Source: Saccharothrix carnea (GTDB lineage: Bacteria > Actinomycetota > Actinomycetes > Mycobacteriales > Pseudonocardiaceae). Taken from it: a DNA stretch of 64,000 nt. The stretch is from assembly GCF_003014735.1 (NCBI RefSeq), contig NZ_PYAX01000008.1, forward strand, positions 124,001 to 188,000. Reading direction: 5' to 3'. How positions within the stretch are numbered: the first letter of the stretch is position 1; each line of letters starts with the position of its first letter. Below are positions 10,197-16,786 of the stretch, piece after piece. A model generated the notes under the pieces. The model did no database searches and had not been told where the DNA came from. It was given only the letters and a program-made list of their open reading frames with translations. Position numbers and translations under genes: made by a program.

Positions 10197-10559
10197 GTGC
10201 AGATCGCCGCTGATGTTCTGACCGCGCTGGTCGCGGCCATCCACCTCTACATCGTCGTGCTGGAGATGGTCCTCTGGACCACGCCGCGCGGCCGGGCGAC
10301 GTTCGGCACTACGCCGGAGTTCGCCGCCGAGTCGAAGGTGCTGGCCGCCAACCAGGGCCTCTACAACGGCTTCCTGGCCGCCGGGTTGATCTTCGCGTTG
10401 GTCGTGCGGGGGACGACGGGGTTCGCGTTCGCGGTGTTCTTCCTGGTCTGCGTGATCGTGGCGGGCCTGTACGGCGCGGCGACGGTCAGTCGTCGGATCC
10501 TGGTCGTGCAGTCCGTCCCCGCCGCGATCGCGTTGCTGCTGGTCCTGCTGGCCCGGTAG
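10197..10559 (+). CDS. DUF1304-family membrane protein
   Basis: 120 residues and four predicted membrane helices. The pattern AAIHLYIVVLEMVLW, then KVLAANQGLYNGFLAAGL, is characteristic of DUF1304 (YkgB-like) integral membrane proteins of unknown function. GTG at 10197 is used because upstream extension would run through the divergent gene. The last 74 bases overlap the 3' end of the convergent YibE/F-like gene. Confidence 0.85.
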   Translation: MQIAADVLTALVAAIHLYIVVLEMVLWTTPRGRATFGTTPEFAAESKVLAANQGLYNGFLAAGLIFALVVRGTTGFAFAVFFLVCVIVAGLYGAATVSRRILVVQSVPAAIALLLVLLAR

Positions 10560-11916
10560 TCGGGCCGGTGGTCGGTGGCCGCCGCCACGGGCCCTTGGCG
10601 GGGTCGTAGCCGGTGCGCAGGTCGCCGGTGACGCGGTTGCGGGTCGGTGGGGTGGTGCGGGCGCGCGTCGGCTCGGGGGCGGGTTCGGCGGTCGGCTCGG
10701 GCGTGGTCGGCGCGGGTTCGCGGCCGGCGACGAAGGCGGCCAGCGCGGTGGTGATGGGGACGGCGGCGACGAGGCCGATGCTGCCCACCAGGGTGCGGAC
10801 GACCTCCTGGGCCACTTCCTGGGCGGTGAGGATCTCGCCCAGGTCGCGGCCGGACAGCGAGAAGGCGAGCAGCAGGGGCAGTGCGGCGCCCGCGTAGGCC
10901 ATGACCAGGGTGTTCACCACGGAGGACAGGTGGTCGCGGCCGATCCGGGAGCCCGCGGCGTAGAGGTCGCGGAAGCCCAGCGACGGGTTGGCCCGGCGCA
11001 GTTCCCAGACGGCGCTGGTCTGGGTGACGGTCACGTCGTCCAGCACGCCGAGGGCGCCGATGATCGTGCCCGCCAGGAGCAGGCCGCGGGTGTCGATGCC
11101 GTGCCCGAGCAGCGACACGAGGTTGGCGGTGTCCTGGTCCAGGCCGGTCAGCTTGCCGAACGCCGAGAACAGGGCGCCCAGGACCCCGATCAGGGCAAGG
11201 CTCACCAAAGTGCCCAGGACGGCGGTCGACGTGCGGGCGGACAGGCCGTGGGTCAGGTACAGGACGATGAACATGATCAGGCCGGCGCCGACCACGGCCA
11301 CGGTCAGCGGGCTCTCGCCGGCGAGGATCGCGGGCAGCACGAACAGGACGAGGACCACGAAGCTCAGCGCGAGCGCACCCAGCGCGGCGAGGCCCTGCCA
11401 GCGGCCGAGCAGGAGCACGGCGGCGGCGAAGAGCACGGCGAGGAGCAGCAGCGGCACGCCGCGCTGGAAGTCGGCCAGCTGGTAGGACGTGCTGTCGTTC
11501 GGGTCGCCGCCGCCGTACGAGAGCACCACGGCGTCGCCGACGGCGAACTCCGGCGTGCCCGGCTGGTCGGGGACCGGTACCCGGATCTCGCGGCCGGCCG
11601 CGGCGCCGTCGGTCATCCGCACGGTGACCAGCACGCAGCCCGTGGCGCCCGGCTCGGCTGGGTCCGGGCCGCACCCGCCCCGCGCCACGGCGGTCACGTC
11701 GCCGCGCACCGGCACCTGCGCCAGCCCGGCCTCGGCGCCCGTGCGCTGCTCGTGCCCGAACGGGTACAGCAGCAGCGCGCCGACGACGGTCGCGAGCACG
11801 AACGGCAGCAACAGGACCAGCAGCAACTTGCGCACGGGTCGGGACGAGGGCTCGGCGGGGCCGCCGTGCCCGTGTCCATGGGCGGCGATCAGGTCCTTGG
11901 CGCGCACGGCGCACAT
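10486..11916 (-). CDS. YibE/F-like multi-pass membrane protein
   Basis: 476 residues. After a His/Gly-rich start (AAHGHGHGG) come one helix, an extracytoplasmic beta-rich domain (about residues 60-140, including CGPDPAEPGATGCVL, perhaps with a disulfide) and seven or so helices containing DVTVTQTSAVWELR and NTLVMAYAGAALPLLLAF, the hallmark stretches of the YibE/F family. Transport function is presumed but not proven. The tail is Pro/Thr/Arg-rich. ATG at 11916 is preferred; the frame remains open to 12033, but that would invade the divergent nitroreductase gene. The 3' end overlaps the DUF1304 gene by 74 bases. Confidence 0.82.
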   Translation of the reverse strand: MCAVRAKDLIAAHGHGHGGPAEPSSRPVRKLLLVLLLPFVLATVVGALLLYPFGHEQRTGAEAGLAQVPVRGDVTAVARGGCGPDPAEPGATGCVLVTVRMTDGAAAGREIRVPVPDQPGTPEFAVGDAVVLSYGGGDPNDSTSYQLADFQRGVPLLLLAVLFAAAVLLLGRWQGLAALGALALSFVVLVLFVLPAILAGESPLTVAVVGAGLIMFIVLYLTHGLSARTSTAVLGTLVSLALIGVLGALFSAFGKLTGLDQDTANLVSLLGHGIDTRGLLLAGTIIGALGVLDDVTVTQTSAVWELRRANPSLGFRDLYAAGSRIGRDHLSSVVNTLVMAYAGAALPLLLAFSLSGRDLGEILTAQEVAQEVVRTLVGSIGLVAAVPITTALAAFVAGREPAPTTPEPTAEPAPEPTRARTTPPTRNRVTGDLRTGYDPAKGPWRRPPTTGPTTGPAGPAATRSRRGRTARPGSDD

Positions 11917-12014
11917 ACTGCCCGCCCACCCCGGACGTCCGCATTCCGGACACTTCAGTGCGAATTCCGGGGTGAACCCTTCAGCTGTGCCGCCATCGGT
12001 GCGACGCTCGCCGC

Positions 12015-12707
12015 GTGACCACGAACTGGACACCCATCCACGGCCGGTCCTTCGAGCCGGTCCCGTACCGACCGGCCAGGATGCCGGTCGACGAGTCCCT
12101 GCGCACGGCCGCCGACCTGCGCGCCCGGATGCGGGAACGCCGCACGGTGCGCATGTTCTCCTCCGATCCCGTACCCGAACAGGTGGTGCTCGACGCCATC
12201 GAGGTCGCCTCCACCGCGCCCAGCGGCGCCCACCAGCAGCCCTGGACGTTCGTGCGGGTGAAGGACCCCGAGGTGCGTCGGCGCATCCGCGAGGCCGCCG
12301 AGCACGAGGAGCGCGTCTCCTACGCGGGCAGGCTCGGCGAGGAGTGGTTGGACGCCCTGCGCCCGCTCGGCACCGACGACGTCAAGCCGCACCTGACCGA
12401 CGCGCCGGAGCTGGTCGTCGTGTTCCAGCAGCGCTACTACCTGGAGCCCGGCGGCACCCGCCGCAAGCACTACTACGTGGACGAGTCGGTGGGCATCGCG
12501 GTCGGCATGCTGCTGACCGCGCTGCACCTGTCCGGGCTCGCCGCGCTGACCCACACGCCGTCGCCGATGAAGTTCCTCGGCGACGTGCTGGGCCGCCCGG
12601 GCAACGAGAAGGCGTTCGCGGTGATCCCGATCGGTTACCCGGCCGACGACTGCGTGGTGCCCAACCTGGTCCGCAAGTCCCTGGATCAGGTCGTGGTGAC
12701 CGTCTGA
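12015..12707 (+). CDS. Nitroreductase-family flavoprotein, iodotyrosine-deiodinase-like
   Basis: 230 residues, GTG start. The FMN-binding N-terminus (RRTVRMFSSDPVP) and STAPSGAHQQPWTF are typical of the nitroreductase superfamily. Within it, the protein resembles iodotyrosine deiodinase (IYD): the active-site lid residues Glu99, Tyr103 and Lys124 have exactly the E-x3-Y-x20-K spacing known from mammalian IYD, and the C-terminus LGRPGNEKAF...KSLDQVVVTV parallels the IYD end. IYD reductively removes halogen from halotyrosines using FMN; whether this bacterial homologue acts on halotyrosine is inference. The 3' end overlaps convergent nadR by 22 bases. Confidence 0.88.
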   Translation: MTTNWTPIHGRSFEPVPYRPARMPVDESLRTAADLRARMRERRTVRMFSSDPVPEQVVLDAIEVASTAPSGAHQQPWTFVRVKDPEVRRRIREAAEHEERVSYAGRLGEEWLDALRPLGTDDVKPHLTDAPELVVVFQQRYYLEPGGTRRKHYYVDESVGIAVGMLLTALHLSGLAALTHTPSPMKFLGDVLGRPGNEKAFAVIPIGYPADDCVVPNLVRKSLDQVVVTV

Positions 12708-13783
12708 GGCGCCAACGGGTCGGCGAACCGGAAGTGCGCCGAGATCGCCTCCGCGGACGCCGTCAGGGCCTGTCGCAGCCGTTCGTCCGGCGATCCCGTG
12801 ACGAGCCGCCACGGCACGCCCCGCGCGGTGAGGCGGGTCTGGAACTCGGCGGTCATCCACCCGCGCAGGTGCTCGCCGTCCCGCCACCCGTCCTGCTCGA
12901 ACGGCACGCCGACGTGATCGGTCAGCAGGTACAGGGCGGGGCGGTGGGCGTCCGGCGCGATGTCCGGGTGCGGCGCGCCGAGGTAGCGGTGACCCCACAC
13001 GGTCGCCGCCCACGAGTCGTTGTCGCACACCAGGACCGGTCCGTCCACGGCGGCGTCGGCCAGTTCCCGCTGCCTGCGCGCCACGTCCTGGAAGTCGCCG
13101 ACCGTCCACACGAGACCGTCGACGGTGGCGCGCGGGTCGAACGCGCGGGCGGCGGCCAGCTTGAGCTCGGTGTGCTCGCGGCCGTACTCGGGCACCCAGG
13201 GCGCGTCCAGGGCGGTGGCGAGGTCGCGGGACAGGGTGGTGGTGCCGGTGCTCTCGGCGCCGAGGACGACGATGCGCGCGCAGAGGCCGACCCGGGTCGC
13301 CCGCGCGAGGTGCGACCACTGGCGGCGGGGGTCGGCGCGGACGGCGGTGCCCGAGACGGGGAACGCGTCGCGGTCGAGGTCGACCAGGACGTGCCGGGCG
13401 CCCAGCCGCTTGGCCATCTCGTCGCCGTAGTGCTCGCTGGAGAACACCGCGTCGACCGGTGCCGACGCGGGGTCGCCGTCCAGGATGGCCCGTCGCGCGA
13501 GCACCGCCCGTGCCACGCCCATGTGCAGTTCCCACACGGTGTCGCTGTGGAAGTCCATCTCGTGGTCGTCCACGTCGCCGAGGACGACCAGGCCGGGCGT
13601 GCCGGCGTGCTCGGCGCGCAGCCAGGCCACCCGGTCGGCGACCGGGATGGACTCCGCGCCGGAGGCAAGCACGGTCACTGTGGTGCGCCGGCTGCGCGCG
13701 GCGGCGGTGCGGATGAGGTGGTGGTGACCGGCGTGCGGGGGGTAGAACTTGCCGAGCACCAACGCGTGGTCGAAGTCGGTCAC
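12686..13783 (-). CDS. nadR: NadR-like bifunctional NMN adenylyltransferase / ribosylnicotinamide kinase
   Basis: 365 residues. The N-terminal nucleotidyltransferase domain starts with GKFYPPHAGHHHLI (the GxFxPxHxGH signature) and has a GTAVRADP motif near residue 145. The C-terminal domain is a P-loop kinase-like module (LGAESTGTTTLSRDLA) with PEYGRE and LVCDNDSWA. Together they would phosphorylate nicotinamide riboside and adenylate NMN to NAD. The P-loop Lys is replaced by Thr. The GTG start overlaps the pnuC stop (GTGA), so transporter and enzyme are coupled. There is no helix-turn-helix at the N-terminus, unlike enterobacterial NadR. Confidence 0.9.
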   Translation of the reverse strand: MTDFDHALVLGKFYPPHAGHHHLIRTAAARSRRTTVTVLASGAESIPVADRVAWLRAEHAGTPGLVVLGDVDDHEMDFHSDTVWELHMGVARAVLARRAILDGDPASAPVDAVFSSEHYGDEMAKRLGARHVLVDLDRDAFPVSGTAVRADPRRQWSHLARATRVGLCARIVVLGAESTGTTTLSRDLATALDAPWVPEYGREHTELKLAAARAFDPRATVDGLVWTVGDFQDVARRQRELADAAVDGPVLVCDNDSWAATVWGHRYLGAPHPDIAPDAHRPALYLLTDHVGVPFEQDGWRDGEHLRGWMTAEFQTRLTARGVPWRLVTGSPDERLRQALTASAEAISAHFRFADPLAPQTVTTT

Positions 13784-14415
13784 GCGGCCACCGGCTCGTC
13801 CGCGCGCAGCGCCTTCGTCCAGTTCCGCAGGCCGAGCACGCACAGCGCCATGAACCCGACGTAGAGGATCGCGGTCAGCCACAGGCCCTTGTAGGCGTAC
13901 AACGGAACGTAGATCACGTCCGCGGCGATCCACAGCCACCAGCACTCGACCTTCTTGCGGGTCTGGCCCCACGTGGCCAGCAGCGAGAGCACGGTGGTCA
14001 CGGAATCCGCCCACGGCACGGTCGAGTCGCTGAACGTGGTGAGCACCCACACCAGCAGCAGGGTGCCCGCCACGCCGGCCAGGAGCAGCCACCACCACTG
14101 CGCGCGGGACGTGCGGCTGACCGGCAGCGGGGTGTGCTCGGTGCCGCCCCGCAGCCACGCCCACCAGCCGTACAGCGCGAGCGCGACGTAGACGACCTGC
14201 AGGCCCGAGTCCGCGTACAGGCCGCTGGTCGCGAACAGGACCAGGAAGGCGAGGTTGTTGAGGATGCCGATCGGCCAGTTGAGCGGGTTCTGCCGGGTGA
14301 CCAGCCACACGCACAGCGCGCCGGTGATGAAACCGGCGATCTCGCCCCAGCTGGTGGCGGCGCCCGCGAACGTGAACGCGGTGGTGTTGAACGGCCACAG
14401 GATGACGTCGAGCAC
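13780..14415 (-). CDS. pnuC: Nicotinamide riboside transporter PnuC
   Basis: 211 residues, the normal PnuC length, with about seven membrane helices. Family patterns include SWGEIAGFITGALCVWL, NPLNWPIGILNN, YGWWAW and IAADVIYVPLYAYKGLW. PnuC facilitates diffusion of nicotinamide riboside, trapped inside by the kinase of NadR encoded next. GTG at 14415 is chosen because GGAG (14424-14421) lies 5 bases upstream and the product then begins right before the first hydrophobic stretch. The gene is divergent from the radical SAM gene; a LexA-type palindrome lies 21 bases upstream of this start. Confidence 0.92.
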   Translation of the reverse strand: MLDVILWPFNTTAFTFAGAATSWGEIAGFITGALCVWLVTRQNPLNWPIGILNNLAFLVLFATSGLYADSGLQVVYVALALYGWWAWLRGGTEHTPLPVSRTSRAQWWWLLLAGVAGTLLLVWVLTTFSDSTVPWADSVTTVLSLLATWGQTRKKVECWWLWIAADVIYVPLYAYKGLWLTAILYVGFMALCVLGLRNWTKALRADEPVAA

Positions 14416-14436
14416 AGGCACTCCGTTTGACCATGG

Positions 14437-14454
14437 TTCGAACACGTGTTCGAA
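14437..14454. promoter_or_regulatory. LexA (SOS) box
   Basis: A perfect 18-base palindrome, TTCGAACACGTGTTCGAA. It fits the actinobacterial LexA consensus TCGAAC-N4-GTTCGA completely. It ends 7 bases before the ATG (14462) of the radical SAM gene and lies 21 bases upstream of pnuC, so LexA bound here should block the radical SAM promoter and perhaps pnuC-nadR. Confidence 0.88.
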
Positions 14455-14461
14455 TGTGGAC

Positions 14462-16366
14462 ATGCGATGGGACGGGCAGAAGGACGGGGCGGACCGACAG
14501 CAGGCTCTGCCGGGTTTGCCGGGGCTGGTGCGCAGCGTACGAACTCCCGACTTCGCCGACGTCGTGTTCCACGAGGTGAACGCCAAGTCCGTGCTGAACA
14601 AGGTGCCCGGTGGCGGGTTGCCGTTCGGTTGGACGGTCAACCCCTACCGGGGGTGCACGCACGGTTGCACGTATTGCCTGACGGGTGACACGCCCGTGTT
14701 GCTGGCCGATGGCCGCACCAAGCCGATCGCCGAGCTGGCCGTGGGCGAGGAGGTGTTCGGCACGTCCGAGGGCCGGTACGTGGTCACCCGCGTGCGGGCG
14801 CACTGGAAGACGTCCAAGCCCGCCTACCGGCTGACGTTGAGCGACGGCACGCAGGTGGTGGCGGGCGGTGACCACCGGTTCCTCACCGACGAGGGCTGGA
14901 AGCACGTCACGCCCGGCCGGTGCGACGACTTCGAGGAGCGGCCGTACCTGGTCAAGGGCGCGCAGCTGGTCGGGACGGGCCGGTTCGCCGCGCCGCCGGC
15001 GCGGGGCGCGGAGTACCGGACCGGCTACCTGTGGGGCTTGGTGCGCGGCGGGCTGCCCAGCCACCCGGACGTGCTGGCGCGCGTGCGCGAGTTCTCCGGC
15101 GGCCGGGTGCCGCGCGAGAACGAGCTGGTGGAATGGCCGACCACGCCGGGGGAGGAGTGGTCGAAGGGCTTCCTGGCCGGCCTGTTCGACGCGCGCGGCA
15201 GCTCGACCGGCGGCGAGCTGGTGATGTCCAGTTCGGACAGCGCGGTGTTCGAGGCGGCGGTGCTGGCGTTGACCCGGCTGCGCGTGTCGCACGTGGTCGA
15301 GGTGCGCGGGGTGCGGATCGTCGGCGGGCTGGCCGAGCGGCTGCGGTTCCTGCACCTGGTGTGCCCGGCGATACCGCGCGGCAACGCGGTGGAGGGCATG
15401 GCGGTGCCCGTGACGGCCGGGCTCGCGGTGGTGTCGGTGGAGTCGCTCGGCGTGACGCGGACGTTGTACGACATCACCACCGGCACCGGCGACTTCGTGG
15501 CCAACGGCCTGGTCAGCCACAACTGCTTCGCCCGCAACACGCACACCTACCTCGACCTGGACGCCGGGCGCGACTTCGACACCCAGGTGGTGGTGAAGGT
15601 CAACGCGGTGGACGTGCTGAAGGCCCAGCTGCGGTCCCGCCGTTGGCGGCGGGAGCACGTGGCGATGGGCACGAACACCGACCCGTACCAGCGGGCCGAG
15701 GGCCGGTACGCGCTGATGCCGGGCATCATCCGGGCACTGGCGGATTCCGGTACGCCGTTCTCGATCCTCACCAAGGGCACCGTGCTGTCGCGGGACATAC
15801 CGTTGTTGGCGCAGGCAGCTTCGTCGGTGCCGGTGGGCATCGGGGTGTCGTTGGCACTGCTGGACCGCGAGCTGCAGTCGGGGCTGGAACCGGGCACGCC
15901 GAGCCCTCAGGCGAGGTTGGAGCTGGTGCGCCGGGTGCGTGACGCGGGGCTGCCGTGCGGTGTGTTCGTCGCGCCCGTGCTGCCGAAGCTGACCGACTCG
16001 GAGGAGCGGTTGGACGCCCTGCTGGCCTCGATCGCGGAGGCGGGCGCGACCGGGGTGACCGTCCTGCCGCTGCACCTGCGGCCGGGGGCACGGGAGTGGT
16101 TCGCCCGGTGGCTGGTGCGGGAGCGGCCGGACCTGGTCGACGACTACCGGCGGTTGTACGCGCGGGGGTCCTATGTGGATGCTCGGTACCGGCGGTGGTT
16201 GACGGCTCGGATCCAGCCGTTGTTGGGGCGGCACGGGTTGGACGTGCGGGGTAAGCGCGACGCGGTCGGCGTGCCTGGTGATGACGAGGGTTTGTGGCCG
16301 GAGGGCAGCCTGCCGGCCTCGACTCCGAACGCGCCGGTGGCCCAAGAGCAACTGACCCTCCTGTAG
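14462..16366 (+). CDS. Rv2578c-family radical SAM protein interrupted by an intein
   Basis: 634 residues as translated; 351 after removal of a 283-residue intein (residues 72-354). The host protein has NPYRGCTHGCTY joined to CFARNTHTYLDLDAG, so the spliced product carries the CX3CX2C [4Fe-4S] motif with Cys65, Cys69 and Cys355. Downstream, MGTNTDPYQRAEG and SILTKGT are typical of this spore-photoproduct-lyase-like family, whose reaction is not known. A LexA box overlaps the promoter, which suggests a DNA-damage-related role. ATG at 14462 is chosen; an in-frame GTG at 14456 is possible. No ribosome binding site is visible, so a leaderless mRNA is likely. Confidence 0.93.
   Translation: MRWDGQKDGADRQQALPGLPGLVRSVRTPDFADVVFHEVNAKSVLNKVPGGGLPFGWTVNPYRGCTHGCTYCLTGDTPVLLADGRTKPIAELAVGEEVFGTSEGRYVVTRVRAHWKTSKPAYRLTLSDGTQVVAGGDHRFLTDEGWKHVTPGRCDDFEERPYLVKGAQLVGTGRFAAPPARGAEYRTGYLWGLVRGGLPSHPDVLARVREFSGGRVPRENELVEWPTTPGEEWSKGFLAGLFDARGSSTGGELVMSSSDSAVFEAAVLALTRLRVSHVVEVRGVRIVGGLAERLRFLHLVCPAIPRGNAVEGMAVPVTAGLAVVSVESLGVTRTLYDITTGTGDFVANGLVSHNCFARNTHTYLDLDAGRDFDTQVVVKVNAVDVLKAQLRSRRWRREHVAMGTNTDPYQRAEGRYALMPGIIRALADSGTPFSILTKGTVLSRDIPLLAQAASSVPVGIGVSLALLDRELQSGLEPGTPSPQARLELVRRVRDAGLPCGVFVAPVLPKLTDSEERLDALLASIAEAGATGVTVLPLHLRPGAREWFARWLVRERPDLVDDYRRLYARGSYVDARYRRWLTARIQPLLGRHGLDVRGKRDAVGVPGDDEGLWPEGSLPASTPNAPVAQEQLTLL
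14675..15523 (+). other. Intein within the radical SAM protein
   Basis: 283 residues. Block A begins at Cys72 (CLTGDTPVLLADGRTKPIAEL), block B is GGDHRFLTDEGW, and the end is YDITTGTGDFVANGLVSHN followed by Cys355 as +1 nucleophile. The usual His of block F is Asp, as in many class 1 inteins, and the penultimate His and terminal Asn are intact. The middle holds a degenerate LAGLIDADG endonuclease: YLWGLVRGGL (near residue 189) and FLAGLFDARG (from residue 237) both lack the catalytic acid. Splicing should work, homing should not. Both splice-site cysteines are at the position of the third cluster cysteine. Confidence 0.93.
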
Positions 16367-16402
16367 GCGGATGGGGGAGGGCTCGAAAAGCTTGAAAAGC
16401 CT

Positions 16403-16422
16403 AAAAGCGTCCTCGCCGGACG
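16403..16422 (-). terminator. Outward terminator-like hairpin, left end of repeat
   Basis: Read on the minus strand: CGTCC-GGCGA-GGACG followed by CTTTT and further T-rich sequence. It lies downstream of the minus-strand oxidoreductase gene (stop at 16787), so a transcript crossing the element would meet it. The stem is short (5 bp), so strength is uncertain. Confidence 0.45.
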
Positions 16423-16727
16423 GGCAGATCAGCAGGATGACCCCAACTGCGCCTGGATGTCCTGTTGGGTTGGTGGTCCGGACTCCGTGTCCTCCCACCG
16501 ACCTCCCTCCGGGTTACCACACGTGTCAAGGGCGGCGCGCGGTCCCAGTTGACGCCGCGGGCAGAGGTGGACGCGCCGCCCTTGACACGTGCGGTAAGGC
16601 TTCGCCAGGTCGGCGGGATGACACGAAGCCCTCCTTTGGGAAGAAGGACGTGCCAGTGGACGGCGCGGGGGTCGCCGGCGGGCGCGGGGTCGGGCGGCGC
16701 CGGGGCGGGTGCGGCTGCTGATCTGCA

Positions 16728-16747
16728 CGTCCGGCGAGGACGCTTTT
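16728..16747 (+). terminator. Outward terminator-like hairpin, right end of repeat
   Basis: CGTCC (16728-16732), loop GGCGA, GGACG (16738-16742), then CTTTTAATCTTTTGATCTTT. The hairpin plus T-tract is placed to stop plus-strand transcripts coming from the radical SAM gene. It mirrors the left end and forms part of the terminal inverted repeat. Confidence 0.5.
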
Positions 16748-16786
16748 AATCTTTTGATCTTTCCAAGCTTTTGATCTCTCACGTCT

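Larger units (their letters stand above)
16381..16778. repeat. Non-coding palindromic repeat element, copy 1
   Basis: A stretch of about 400 bases without a plausible gene between the convergent radical SAM and oxidoreductase genes. Its ends are 33-bp inverted repeats (16403-16435 and 16715-16747) that differ at one base, flanked outward by A/T-rich runs of AAAAG units, unusual in this genome. Inside lies another inverted repeat: ACGTGTCAAGGGCGGCGCG (16521-16539) and its complement (16572-16590). Positions 16547-16659 are the reverse complement of 63886-64000 in copy 2, while the left end is in the same orientation in both copies. No transposase is encoded. Confidence 0.85.

Noticed and set aside
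11917-12033. N-terminal extension of the YibE/F-like protein containing CPECGRPGW, which resembles a zinc ribbon
   Set aside because: It would overlap the start of the divergent nitroreductase gene, and only one CxxC pair is present; an ATG at 11916 gives a normal protein.
12686-16498. A very long open frame on the minus strand (more than 1200 codons) spanning nadR, pnuC and the radical SAM gene
   Set aside because: Only its last 365 codons (nadR) have family motifs; the rest is an antisense shadow over pnuC and the intein gene, caused by high GC content.
16367-16786. CRISPR array or insertion sequence in the repeat-rich gap
   Set aside because: No regularly spaced direct repeats with unique spacers, and no transposase frame; the structure is inverted repeats.
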